Below are positions 8,611 to 17,902 of a stretch of 64,000 bases of DNA, one piece after another; position 1 is the stretch's first letter; every line of letters starts with the position of its first letter. A program made the position numbers and the translations under genes. The notes beneath the pieces were generated by a model. It searched no databases and was not told the origin of the DNA. It was given only the letters and a program-made list of their open reading frames with translations. This stretch comes from UBA8438 sp963934795 (lineage in GTDB: Bacteria; Acidobacteriota; Vicinamibacteria; Vicinamibacterales; UBA8438), in contig CAWWAF010000007.1 in NCBI GenBank assembly GCA_963934795.1, forward strand, positions 1-64,000. The letters run 5' to 3'.

Positions 8611-11466
8611 ATGCCACAGTCACACGCTCGCTCGCTTTTGGCGACCCTGCTCTTGCCGTTGCTGGCCTGCACGACCGCCCCCCCTGCCGAGACAGACGCC
8701 GACGCCAGCCGCGAGCTGGAGCTTCCGTTTGAGGCGTTCACGCTCGACAACGGCCTCGAGGTATTGCTGCACCAGGACCATTCGGACCCGGTGGTCGCGG
8801 TGGCGGTGCTGTACCACGTCGGTTCGGCGAGGGAGAGCCCAGGGCGAACCGGGTTTGCGCACCTGTTCGAACATCTGCTCTTTCAGAACTCGGAGAACGT
8901 CGGCCCCGGGGGCTTCATCAATGGCGTCCCGGCGCTCGGTGGCACCTTCAACGGCGGCACCTCCAACGACACGACGATCTACTACGCGGTCGTGCCGCAG
9001 GACGCCCTTGAGCGTGTCTTGTGGATGGAATCAGACCGCCTCGGCTTCTTCATCAATACGGTGAACGAGCCGAGCCTCGAAAACGAAAAACAGATCGTCA
9101 AGAATGAAAAGCGGCAGAGTTACGACAACCGGCCCTACGGGCACACCGGGTTCGTGGTCGACTCGCATCTCTATCCAGAAGACCACCCCTACAGCTGGCA
9201 GATCATCGGTTCGCTCGATGATCTGCAGTCGGCGACGCTGGACGATGTCCGGCAGTTCTACGAGCGGTACTACGGTCCGCAGAACGCGACCCTGGTCGTC
9301 GCCGGCGACTTCGACTCGGAGCAGGCCCGCGAGCTGGTCGAGACCTATTTCGGCGAAATCACGCGGGGCGACGCCATTCCACGCCGAGCGCCCGCGCCCG
9401 GCGTGATTCACCAGACCACCCGGCTGGTGCACGAAGACAACTTCGCCCAGCTCCCCATGCTGACCATGGCGTGGCCCACGGTGGAGGCATACCATCCCGA
9501 TTCTTACGCGCTGGACGCCCTCAGCGCGCTGCTCGCCGACGGGCGCACGTCGCCCTTCTATCAGGTCGTCGTAGAGGAGGACATGCTCGCCCCGGACGTC
9601 AATGCGCGTCACCCACAGCGCGAACTGGCGGGTCAGTTCCAGCTCTCGGCCCGGGCATTCCCGGACACCGAACTCGATGACGTGCTCGCCAGTTTCGACC
9701 GCGCCTTTGCGCGGTTCGAATCAGCAGGCGTGAGCGAGGCGGACCTGCAGCGGATCACGGCCGGACTCGAGACCGGGTTCTACGGCGGTATCGCGAGCGT
9801 GCTGGGCAAATCGTTTCAACTCGCGAACTACAGCGTCCTTGCGGGCGACCCCGGATTTATCAGCGAGGACCTGCGTCGGCTACGCGCGGTCACCGCCGAC
9901 GATGTGATGCGTGTGTATCGGGATTACGTGGCCGGACGACCCCACATCGCTACCAGTTTCGTGCCGCAAGGCGGCCTCGACCTGGCTCTCGACGGCTCCA
10001 CGGTGGCCGAGGTGGTCGAAGAAGCCATCGTGTCAGAGGCCGAGCCGACCGCGCCCGTCGCCGCCCCCCCCTCGTTCGAGAAGACACCATCTGGTATCGA
10101 CCGATCCACGCCGCCGCCCCTGGCCGAGCGCCCCCAGCTGCGGGTCCCCGGTGTCTGGTCAGCCGAACTGGCGAACGGGATGCGGGTCCACGGTATCGAG
10201 CACCGGGAGCTCCCGCTCGTGCAGTTCAGTATCCGACTCGACGGCGGTCGTCTGCTCGACACGCCCTCGCGACCCGGTGTGGCGAACCTGGTGTCCGACC
10301 TGCTGATGGAGGGCACACAGACCAGGACGCCGGAGGAACTCGAAGTGGCCATCGACACGCTGGGGGCCACCATCACCGTCAGCACGTCCAATGAAGCGGT
10401 CACCCTCCGCGCCACGACGCTGGCCCGCAACTACGGCGAGACACTGTCGCTGGCCGAAGAGATCTTGATCGCACCGCGATGGGACGCCGATGCCTTCGAG
10501 TTGGCGCGGGATCGGACACTCAGTCAGATCCGCCAGCAAGACGCCGCCCCCACTGCCATCGCAGGCACGGTCCTGAATCGGCTGCTGTACGGTCCAGACC
10601 ACATCCTCGCGCACAACGCGCTGGGCACGAACGAATCCGTGTCGGCCATCACGCTGGAAGATCTCCAGACCTTTTATCGCGACAGCTTCTCACCGTCGGT
10701 CGCCACCATGCACGTCGCGGGCGACATCGACCAGGCAGAGGTTGTCGCGTCGTTGGCCAGCCTGGAGGCGCGCTGGCCCGCGCACGCGGTGTCCATCCCC
10801 GATTACTCCGTGCCTGACGCGGCAGAGACCCCTCGGGTGTACTTCGTCGATGTCCCGAACGCGCCGCAGTCGGTCATCAGCGTCGGCCAGATGGCGATGG
10901 CCCGTACCGACCCCGACTACTACCCCGCCACCGTCATGAATCATCGGCTCGGCGGTGGCATCACCAGCCTGCTCTTCCAGCGACTGCGGTTGGAGCGCGG
11001 GTACAGCTACGGTGCCGGGTCCAGTTTGCGCGGGGGGCGGATTCCGGGGCCATTCGTCGCGAACACGAGTGTGCGCGCCAATGTGACCTACGAGTCGATG
11101 GACTTGATCAGAGAGATTCTCGAAGGGTACGGGTCCGAGTACACCGCCGCTGACCTTGAGGCCAGTCGCGAAGAGTTGGTGCGAGGCAACCTGCGCGCCT
11201 TCGAAACCCTGGGGGCGCTGCTGAGTATGCTCCAGAACATCAGCGCCTACGACCTCCCGACCGACTACATCAGCCAGCGGGAGTCCACGATCGCCGGTTT
11301 GACAGCAGATGACATACGCAGCCTCGCCCGCACCCATCTGAGCCCCAACCGCATGATCTACGTCGTGGTCGGCGACGCGCGTACGCAGTTCGACCGACTG
11401 GGCGCGCTGGGCCTGGGCACCCCGATGCTCGTGGACCGCAACGCGCAACCGGTCACGGCGAACTGA
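8611..11466 (+). CDS. Two-module M16 zinc peptidase lipoprotein
   Basis: A 951-residue exported peptidase with two M16 (pitrilysin/insulinase) modules fused in one chain. A signal peptide with lipobox LLAC (Cys20) points to a lipoprotein. The first module has the inverted zinc motif HLFEH at residues 84-88 and the downstream ENEKQIVKNE helix that supplies the third ligand. In the second module (from about residue 510) the matching position reads NLVSDLL, so it is a non-catalytic half, as in other M16 pairs. I chose ATG 8611, with GGAG six bases upstream, over GTG 8605. It degrades peptides or unfolded proteins in the periplasm by family inference. Confidence 0.92.
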   Translation: MPQSHARSLLATLLLPLLACTTAPPAETDADASRELELPFEAFTLDNGLEVLLHQDHSDPVVAVAVLYHVGSARESPGRTGFAHLFEHLLFQNSENVGPGGFINGVPALGGTFNGGTSNDTTIYYAVVPQDALERVLWMESDRLGFFINTVNEPSLENEKQIVKNEKRQSYDNRPYGHTGFVVDSHLYPEDHPYSWQIIGSLDDLQSATLDDVRQFYERYYGPQNATLVVAGDFDSEQARELVETYFGEITRGDAIPRRAPAPGVIHQTTRLVHEDNFAQLPMLTMAWPTVEAYHPDSYALDALSALLADGRTSPFYQVVVEEDMLAPDVNARHPQRELAGQFQLSARAFPDTELDDVLASFDRAFARFESAGVSEADLQRITAGLETGFYGGIASVLGKSFQLANYSVLAGDPGFISEDLRRLRAVTADDVMRVYRDYVAGRPHIATSFVPQGGLDLALDGSTVAEVVEEAIVSEAEPTAPVAAPPSFEKTPSGIDRSTPPPLAERPQLRVPGVWSAELANGMRVHGIEHRELPLVQFSIRLDGGRLLDTPSRPGVANLVSDLLMEGTQTRTPEELEVAIDTLGATITVSTSNEAVTLRATTLARNYGETLSLAEEILIAPRWDADAFELARDRTLSQIRQQDAAPTAIAGTVLNRLLYGPDHILAHNALGTNESVSAITLEDLQTFYRDSFSPSVATMHVAGDIDQAEVVASLASLEARWPAHAVSIPDYSVPDAAETPRVYFVDVPNAPQSVISVGQMAMARTDPDYYPATVMNHRLGGGITSLLFQRLRLERGYSYGAGSSLRGGRIPGPFVANTSVRANVTYESMDLIREILEGYGSEYTAADLEASREELVRGNLRAFETLGALLSMLQNISAYDLPTDYISQRESTIAGLTADDIRSLARTHLSPNRMIYVVVGDARTQFDRLGALGLGTPMLVDRNAQPVTAN

Positions 11467-12352
11467 ACGGGCTCAGGAGCCGGTCGGCTGCGGTCAGATG
11501 CCGCCGAGCGGCCTCCAGCGTGAATGTGAGTGTTTCCCGCGGGATACCGGTCACGAACGGCTTGATCAGCGCGCCAAGCATGAAGGGGATACCGCGGCTG
11601 AGGGAGACCGACTCCCACTGCATGTAGGTGTCTGACTCGCGCTGCTCGAACGAGCAATACGTGTTCAAGCGCCACAGAAAACCGCGGTCGTTTCCAACGG
11701 GTTTCTCGCGCTCATCCGGTGTATCCGGATCGGCCACCTCGACGATCCGGGTGGCGTAATTCGGCACCCAGGCGCGTTGCGAACCAAGCCGCTGGAACTC
11801 GACGTCGTACTCGGTGTTCAGGACGACGCTCACCACCTTCTTCATATACAACTGCAACGAGGACCGGAATCGATCGCCGTCCCGGTCCAACAACGCGGAG
11901 CGGCGTACATTGGGCGTGTAGACGTCGGCGTAGCGTTCGTAGTCCTGCACAAGGGCCAACGTCGTCTCGAGCGTGACATCGGGGATGCGGACGGTTCCGA
12001 CCCAGTGGTGCACCATGCCCTTTGGAATCTTGATCGACTTCCCTGCGTCATCCCGTGTGTCCAGGCGTTCGATCACCACGCCGCCCCCTGATAGTCGGTC
12101 GTCGGCGTCAGCCCGGTCCGACGCCGACTGGCGATCGATCCAAAGAAACGGGCTGTCGCCGGCCCGCTCGTCGGCCATGCGGGCCTCTGTCTCGGCCACG
12201 TAGCGCTCGAAGGCCTCGAGGGTCCGCGGGGCCGAATGGACCTTCGCCCTCGTACTGCTCGGCGCTGCGGCGGCGACTCTCAGCCAGACGGCCGTCTCGG
12301 CGACATTGCTCGTCGGCACGGCGATCGCGACACTCGTCGCGTCGCTCGTCAT
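11453..12352 (-). CDS. Conserved SRPBCC-like hypothetical protein
   Basis: About 299 residues; function unknown. From about RTLEAFERYVAETEARM onward it matches my recollection of a conserved acidobacterial family with a START/SRPBCC-like fold (segments HHWVGTVRIPDVTLE, NTEYDVEFQRLG, DRGFLWRLNTY). Family members usually carry an export signal, but the N-terminus here (from ATG 12352) has no convincing one, so the 5' end may be rearranged; the opposite strand there reads as a hydrophobic protein tail. The stop overlaps the end of the convergent M16 peptidase gene by 14 bases. The exact start is uncertain; the frame stays open to 12484. Confidence 0.7.
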   Translation of the reverse strand: MTSDATSVAIAVPTSNVAETAVWLRVAAAAPSSTRAKVHSAPRTLEAFERYVAETEARMADERAGDSPFLWIDRQSASDRADADDRLSGGGVVIERLDTRDDAGKSIKIPKGMVHHWVGTVRIPDVTLETTLALVQDYERYADVYTPNVRRSALLDRDGDRFRSSLQLYMKKVVSVVLNTEYDVEFQRLGSQRAWVPNYATRIVEVADPDTPDEREKPVGNDRGFLWRLNTYCSFEQRESDTYMQWESVSLSRGIPFMLGALIKPFVTGIPRETLTFTLEAARRHLTAADRLLSPFSSP

Positions 12353-12534
12353 CGAGCCGGCGACCACGCGCGCCGCGTTTCCCCGTACAGCCCCCCCCTG
12401 ACGGCCCTCCTCATCGATGGCGCCTCGTTTTTCGCTTATGATGTCTTGCACCGATTTACCAACTCTGTCACCGTGAGGTATCACCCGCGGAGGTCATGAG
12501 ACGCATCGACATCGACCCGAAGAGGAACGACTTC

Positions 12535-14499
12535 ATGAAAGTGCTATCGACGCTGACTTTGAGCCTGACCAGCCTGACGGTTGCGCTGTTGGTCGCCACG
12601 GCCCCGGCCGCGGCCCAGGAGCCTTCGACCGCGAATGGCGAGTGGCCCTCCTACGGAGGCAATCTGTCACACGACCGCTATTCGCCGCTCGCCCAGATTA
12701 CGGAGGACAACTTCAGCGATCTGGAGGAGGCGTGGCGGTTTAGCACCGACAACCTCGGGCCGGAGCCGGAACAGCGGTATCAATCGACACCGCTCATGGT
12801 GAACGGAATTCTGTATGTGACTGCCGGCTCCAGACGCGCCGCGGTGGCCCTGGACCCGGCGACCGGTGAACTGCTCTGGATGCACCGTGTCGACGAGGGA
12901 GAGCGAGGCAGCACGGCACCGCGCCGACTGTCCGGCCGTGGACTCACCTACTGGAACGATGGCGACGATGGCGTCATCCTTTACGTAACGCCGGGCTACC
13001 AGTTGGTCGCCTTGCACGCACTGACCGGTACGCCGATGCCGGACTTCGGCGACAACGGCATCATCGACCTCAAACAGAACATCGACCAGGATCTGGGGCC
13101 GACCGCGGAGATTGGTCTCCATGCGGCACCGATCGTCGCCGGCAATACCATCATCGTCGGTGCGGCGCACCTGCCAGGCGGGGCGCCACCGTCGCGGACC
13201 AACGTCAAGGGCTTCGTCCGCGGCTTCGACGCCCGAACGGGAGACCGGAAGTGGATCTTCCACACGATCCCCGACGGCGACGAATTCGGCAACGACACCT
13301 GGGGCGACGACTCCTGGCGTACCACCGGCAACACGGGCGTCTGGGCACAGATGTCCATCGACCCGGAACTGAACATGGCGTATCTGCCGGTTGAGGCGCC
13401 CACCGGGGACTACTACGGTGGCCATCGTCCAGGGGATAACCTGTTCTCCGGCAGTGTCGTTGCGGTCGACCTGGACACGGGCGAGCGCAAGTGGCACTAC
13501 CAAACGGTCCATCACGACATCTGGGACTGGGACCTTCCGGCGGCACCGGTGCTGCTCGACATCACGGTTGACGGACGCCCGATCAAGGCCCTCATTCAAC
13601 CCACGAAGCAGAACTACATGTTCGTCCTTGACCGCGAGACCGGCGAACCGATCTGGCCCATTCCGGAAGTGCCGGTCCCGGCCGGCACCGTGCCGGGAGA
13701 ATGGTACGCACCGACGCAGCCAATTCCGACCAAACCTCCGCCAGTGGACGAAGTCGACCTGAACGAAGACCATCTGGTCGACTACACCCCTGAGCTTCGG
13801 ACTCGAGCCAAGGCCATCTACGACAAGCACACCATCGGGTGGCTCTACGACCCACCGACTGTGGCGACCCCCGACATGCTGGGCACGTTGCAGCTTCCGA
13901 ACTCGACCGGCGGCGTGAACTGGCCAGGTGCATCGGCCGACCCGGAAACCGGCTTCTTCTACGTCTATACCAAGACTCAGATCGGTGCGCTGGGAATGAT
14001 CAACGACCCGGATCGATCTGACATGGACTTCATCCGTGGCCGCCCCGAGGGGGTCAGCTTCCGGGATGCGGGGACAAACATCGACGGCTTCCCGATGATC
14101 AAACCGCCATGGGGTCGCATCACCGGCGTCAACATGAATACCGGTGACATCGCCTGGCAGATTCCCCACGGAGAAGCGCCGGACAACATCCAGAACCACC
14201 CGTTGCTGGACGGCGCCGACATTGGCCGGACCGGGTGGCCGGGCCGCGTCGGCCTCCTGATCACCAAGAATCTCGTCGTGGCCGGGGAGTCAGGCTTCTA
14301 CACGACCGAGACTGGCGAGGCCGGCGCGATGCTGCGCGCCTACGACAAAGCCACTGGAGACGAAGTCGGCGCGGTGTACATGAACGCCCCGCAGACAGGG
14401 TCACCCATGACCTATCAGGTCGACGGTGAGCAGTACATCGTGGTCGCCACGAGCGGTGGCGGCCAGTCTGGAACGCTGCTGGCATACAAGCTGCCGTAG
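12535..14499 (+). CDS. PQQ-dependent quinoprotein dehydrogenase
   Basis: A 654-residue exported beta-propeller dehydrogenase of the membrane glucose dehydrogenase/alcohol dehydrogenase quinoprotein superfamily. A signal peptide ends at APAAAQ. The propeller carries GEWPSYGGNLSHDRYSPL at the start, GWAD-type W-motif repeats, and HHDIWDWDLPAAP, which matches the GCD-type motif holding the catalytic Asp. There is no C-terminal cytochrome c domain, so electrons must go to a separate acceptor. The ATG at 12535 with GAGGA nine bases upstream gives a clean signal peptide; the upstream ATG 12496 has a Shine-Dalgarno too close to be ideal. The terminator at 14531 closes the unit. Substrate unknown. 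Confidence 0.88.
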   Translation: MKVLSTLTLSLTSLTVALLVATAPAAAQEPSTANGEWPSYGGNLSHDRYSPLAQITEDNFSDLEEAWRFSTDNLGPEPEQRYQSTPLMVNGILYVTAGSRRAAVALDPATGELLWMHRVDEGERGSTAPRRLSGRGLTYWNDGDDGVILYVTPGYQLVALHALTGTPMPDFGDNGIIDLKQNIDQDLGPTAEIGLHAAPIVAGNTIIVGAAHLPGGAPPSRTNVKGFVRGFDARTGDRKWIFHTIPDGDEFGNDTWGDDSWRTTGNTGVWAQMSIDPELNMAYLPVEAPTGDYYGGHRPGDNLFSGSVVAVDLDTGERKWHYQTVHHDIWDWDLPAAPVLLDITVDGRPIKALIQPTKQNYMFVLDRETGEPIWPIPEVPVPAGTVPGEWYAPTQPIPTKPPPVDEVDLNEDHLVDYTPELRTRAKAIYDKHTIGWLYDPPTVATPDMLGTLQLPNSTGGVNWPGASADPETGFFYVYTKTQIGALGMINDPDRSDMDFIRGRPEGVSFRDAGTNIDGFPMIKPPWGRITGVNMNTGDIAWQIPHGEAPDNIQNHPLLDGADIGRTGWPGRVGLLITKNLVVAGESGFYTTETGEAGAMLRAYDKATGDEVGAVYMNAPQTGSPMTYQVDGEQYIVVATSGGGQSGTLLAYKLP

Positions 14500-14530
14500 C
14501 CACCTGACGCATCGCGGTCACCGCTTCACG

Positions 14531-14574
14531 GGCCCGACGCGCCGCCATTCAACGGCGGTGCGTCGGGCCTTTTT
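14531..14574 (+). terminator. Rho-independent terminator
   Basis: A strong hairpin with GGCCCGACGC pairing with GCGTCGGGCC, extended inward by GCCGCC/GGCGG around a short AT-rich loop, followed directly by TTTTT. It sits 32 bases after the quinoprotein stop codon and before the hydrolase gene. Confidence 0.92.
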
Positions 14575-14600
14575 CGCAGCCTCCCGCACGACACGGCCCA

Positions 14601-15509
14601 GTGGTGCCCTCCCCCATTCAGACGACACGATTCGTCGAAGCCAATGGTCTCCGATTCGAGGTCACGGAGTGCGGAACGGGCGACCGGCTTGCGCTCTGCC
14701 TCCATGGGTTCCCTGAGTGCGCATTCTCCTGGCGCTACCAGATGCCGATGCTCGCCCAGCTGGGATACCGAGTCTGGGCCCCGAACCTCCGCGGCTACGG
14801 CCGTTCGAGCCGGCCCGGCCGCGTCGCGGACTACCACATCGACCACCTCGTCGCCGACGTTGAAGGCCTGATCCGGGCGGCGGGCGCCCGCGAGACCCTG
14901 CTCATCGGCCACGACTGGGGTGGCGGCGTCGCCTGGATGACCGCCCTCGCGGACCGTTGTCCGCTTGCTGGTCTTGTTGTGATCAACTGCCCACATCCGG
15001 CGCTCTTCGCCCAGGGTCTGTACCGGTGGCCGCAGCTCCGACGCTCCTGGTATGTCTTCGCCTTCCAGCTCCCGCGACTGCCGGAGTTCCTCTTGCGTCG
15101 CCGCGAGGCGCGCGCCATCGCGGGGACGTTTCTAGATATGGCGGTGGACCGGAGTCGATTTCCCGAGGACGTGCTGGATGTGTACCGGCGCCAGGCACTC
15201 GAGCCTGGCGCGCTGACCGCGATGCTCAACTACTATCGGGCAAACCGCCGCATGCCGCACACGGCGCGACCCGACCTGAAACGCCCGGTCACCACGCCGA
15301 CCCTGCTGATTTGGGGCGAGGCAGACACCGCCCTCGGTAAAGAGCTTACCGTGGGCACGGACCGTCTGGTGTCCGACCTCACCGTGCGCTACCTCCCAGG
15401 CGTGTCGCACTGGGCGCAGCAAGAAGCACCTGAGGTCGTCAACGACACCATCGTGCACTGGCTCGACCGGCCCCGCCGCAATGCACCGACGCCATCAACG
15501 GATGAGTGA
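14601..15509 (+). CDS. Alpha/beta hydrolase, epoxide hydrolase-like
   Basis: A 302-residue cytoplasmic alpha/beta-fold hydrolase. HGFPE at 35-39 forms the oxyanion region, the nucleophile is Asp105 in GHDWGG, and the rest of the triad fits Asp242 (WGEAD) and His270 (SHWAQQEAP). An Asp nucleophile with HGFPE is typical of epoxide hydrolases and haloalkane or fluoroacetate dehalogenases; the first is more likely here but the substrate is unproven. Translation begins at one of two tandem GTG codons (14601 or 14604). It follows the terminator of the quinoprotein gene and so probably has its own promoter. Confidence 0.87.
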   Translation: MVPSPIQTTRFVEANGLRFEVTECGTGDRLALCLHGFPECAFSWRYQMPMLAQLGYRVWAPNLRGYGRSSRPGRVADYHIDHLVADVEGLIRAAGARETLLIGHDWGGGVAWMTALADRCPLAGLVVINCPHPALFAQGLYRWPQLRRSWYVFAFQLPRLPEFLLRRREARAIAGTFLDMAVDRSRFPEDVLDVYRRQALEPGALTAMLNYYRANRRMPHTARPDLKRPVTTPTLLIWGEADTALGKELTVGTDRLVSDLTVRYLPGVSHWAQQEAPEVVNDTIVHWLDRPRRNAPTPSTDE

Positions 15510-15540
15510 ACGGCCGACAGGACGATCCCGTGAACTCGCC

Positions 15541-17823
15541 TCAATCGGGGTCTTCGACCGTCGCAAGCTCTTCTTCGGTGCGTAGCAGGACGTCACCAGC
15601 CGCGGCGACAAGCGTGACCAGCGGTAGCTCGGGCAAGCAGGACTCGACCGGATCACCAAAGGGATCCAGCAACCGCATCCCCTCGACTCTGAATGGCAGA
15701 AACACGATCGCGGCGTCGCGCGATCTCTCGATCACAGCCTGGGCGTCGGCATCGAGCACCGGCTCCACGGTCGCCTCAATCCGGCGCTCTTCCAGCCGAT
15801 ACATCAGGTTGGCGGCCACTTTCTTCCCGCTATCGAGGGCGGCGGGCGCCAACACCCGTATGGCCGCGTCGTCCCACTCATCGGTCCGGGTCATCAGATA
15901 GGCCAGCAACAAGGCGAGGCGCGACGAGTCGTCCTCGAACCACCAGACGTCGATACGACGGGCGTGAGACTTGGTCTCGGCCAGCCGAGTCCAGTCCTCT
16001 GGCGCGGCGTCGAACACCACCACATGTTGCTCCAGACGCAGGGCTCGCTGTAGCAAACGCGCATACCGCAACGACGTTCCAGACGCCGGCGCGTCGTCGT
16101 GGTGCTCCAACCAGTTGAGCGCCACTGTATTGGCGCGGATGGACCCCACGCCCCAGGTCTGCAACAACGTCGTCGACGCTTGCGCCAGGTCTGGCGCCAT
16201 CACCACCAGTGGAAACGCATCTACCTTGTCTCGCTCGAGCTCCTCCCGCAGTTGTTGTTCCGCTTCGCGTCGCCGCGTCCGCGCCCCAACCGATGCGCTG
16301 TCGCCCTCGACCAACTGGACGGCGGTTACCAACCCCGTACCTCCACTGATCCAGGATGCGAGGGCCAGCACACGTGAGCGTCGCTCTGAGGTGTCGGTAA
16401 ACAGCAGAATCTGCGGCTGCCAGTCGACCGGTGACTCCGGCTGCTCGGCGAGATCGCGGATCCCGTCCTTGACCTGGCGATACCGGTAGGCCCGTCGGCT
16501 GTCTCGCCACCGCGTGGGCACCGCTGTCCAACGAAGATATTGATAGCCGGCGAACAGCAACGCCACGGCGACGGCCGTGGCCGCGGGGTCAATCGCCACC
16601 ATGACGCCGCCGCAGAGAAAGGTGCCGAGCAGGCTCGCTCGCTTGTCGTAGAGTCGGAACCGCGGACGAAACGACGGGCTGGCACCGTGAGCCTCGACGT
16701 AGGTGGCGTAGTTGAGCAGGCCGTAGGAAATCAGAAAGAACATCGACACAACCGACGCGATCGCGTTCAGGTCTCCGACCGCGATGGTCACGATAGCGAT
16801 AACCCCGGTCAGGGCGACGGCCCGCCTCGGATTCCCGGTCGCCGCATCGACCGTGGCGAACGGCCCCAGCCCTTTGAACAACCGGTCGGCCGCCAGTGCC
16901 TGCAAGATCCGCGGCGCGCCGAGGAAGGAGGCGAGCGCTGACGAGAGCGTCGCCGAGAGGACGCCGGCATCTATCAGCCAGGGGACGCTGGCCACCCGCC
17001 CCATCCCCTCGTAGTCGGCAGCCAGGTCCGCCAGCGGCGCGGCCCCCGCAAACATCACGATGGCCGCACCGTACACGACCGTCGACAGCCCTACCGCGAG
17101 GAACGTACCAGTCGGCAGGCTTCGCGAGGCGTCCTTGAGGTCGCCCGACATGCTCACGCCTTGCGTGAATCCGGTCACGGCCGGGAAGAAGATCGCGAAC
17201 AGAATCCAGAAGGACGAGGGCGCCGCGGGGTCCGGCACGCGCTCAAGGCTGGCCCTGAGCAACTGGGGATCCCACGCGGCGTACGCGCCGACAAAGAACG
17301 ACGCAAGCGCCGCGGCCAACAGGACCATAATCACGAACTGGAACCGCGTGGCCAGGTCTGAGCCGGCATAGGCGAGCCCGAACAGGGCCACGGCCGCCAG
17401 CGCCGCGGCCACCCGCACGACCAGATCGTCGCCGCCGAAGACCGCGGCGATACCCTCACCGAACCCGACGCAGTAGAAGGCGACGGAAATCGCCTGAGCC
17501 AGGAACAACAGCACCCCGAGAGCGCCACCGTACTCGACGCCCAGGCTACGCGAAATCAGGTAGTAGTCGCCGCCGCCGCGGACCCTCCGGTTCGTCGCGA
17601 TGGCCGACAGCGACACGCTGGTGTGCACCGAGATGGCGGTAGCCAGCGCCAACATCCCAAGCGCCCCGAGGAGGCCCGCCACACCCACCACGTACCCCAG
17701 CCGGCGAAAAAGGATGATGCCGAGGATGGTGAGGATACTCGGCGTGAAGACGCCCCCGAACGTGCCGAGCAACCGTCGACCGCCACTGGGTGGGTGACCC
17801 GCTGGGATGGACGCGGCGCTCAT
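15541..17823 (-). CDS. Cation-chloride cotransporter-like APC permease
   Basis: A 760-residue membrane transporter. The N-terminal 480 residues hold about 12 membrane segments, beginning GTFGGVFTPSILTILGIILF, a motif of the SLC12/cation-chloride cotransporter branch of the APC superfamily. The C-terminal 280 residues form a soluble domain like the regulatory tail of these transporters. It would carry K+ or Na+ with Cl-, or amino acids, across the inner membrane. The ATG at 17821-17823 starts just before the first conserved segment; the open frame upstream to 17964 belongs to the intergenic region and the receptor gene's tail. Gene order places it 79 bases downstream of the broken TonB receptor. 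Confidence 0.87.
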   Translation of the reverse strand: MSAASIPAGHPPSGGRRLLGTFGGVFTPSILTILGIILFRRLGYVVGVAGLLGALGMLALATAISVHTSVSLSAIATNRRVRGGGDYYLISRSLGVEYGGALGVLLFLAQAISVAFYCVGFGEGIAAVFGGDDLVVRVAAALAAVALFGLAYAGSDLATRFQFVIMVLLAAALASFFVGAYAAWDPQLLRASLERVPDPAAPSSFWILFAIFFPAVTGFTQGVSMSGDLKDASRSLPTGTFLAVGLSTVVYGAAIVMFAGAAPLADLAADYEGMGRVASVPWLIDAGVLSATLSSALASFLGAPRILQALAADRLFKGLGPFATVDAATGNPRRAVALTGVIAIVTIAVGDLNAIASVVSMFFLISYGLLNYATYVEAHGASPSFRPRFRLYDKRASLLGTFLCGGVMVAIDPAATAVAVALLFAGYQYLRWTAVPTRWRDSRRAYRYRQVKDGIRDLAEQPESPVDWQPQILLFTDTSERRSRVLALASWISGGTGLVTAVQLVEGDSASVGARTRRREAEQQLREELERDKVDAFPLVVMAPDLAQASTTLLQTWGVGSIRANTVALNWLEHHDDAPASGTSLRYARLLQRALRLEQHVVVFDAAPEDWTRLAETKSHARRIDVWWFEDDSSRLALLLAYLMTRTDEWDDAAIRVLAPAALDSGKKVAANLMYRLEERRIEATVEPVLDADAQAVIERSRDAAIVFLPFRVEGMRLLDPFGDPVESCLPELPLVTLVAAAGDVLLRTEEELATVEDPD

Positions 17824-17902
17824 GATCGCACCGGGAGATTCGCGGCGCGCGAGTACTCCATCGTCAGTGAGAGCGCGTGGCGTCGCATACGGAAGTGTCC
17901 GG

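Noticed and set aside
12667..14199. 510-residue minus-strand open frame
   Set aside because: Shadow of the quinoprotein gene at 12535; no family motifs and no start signal.
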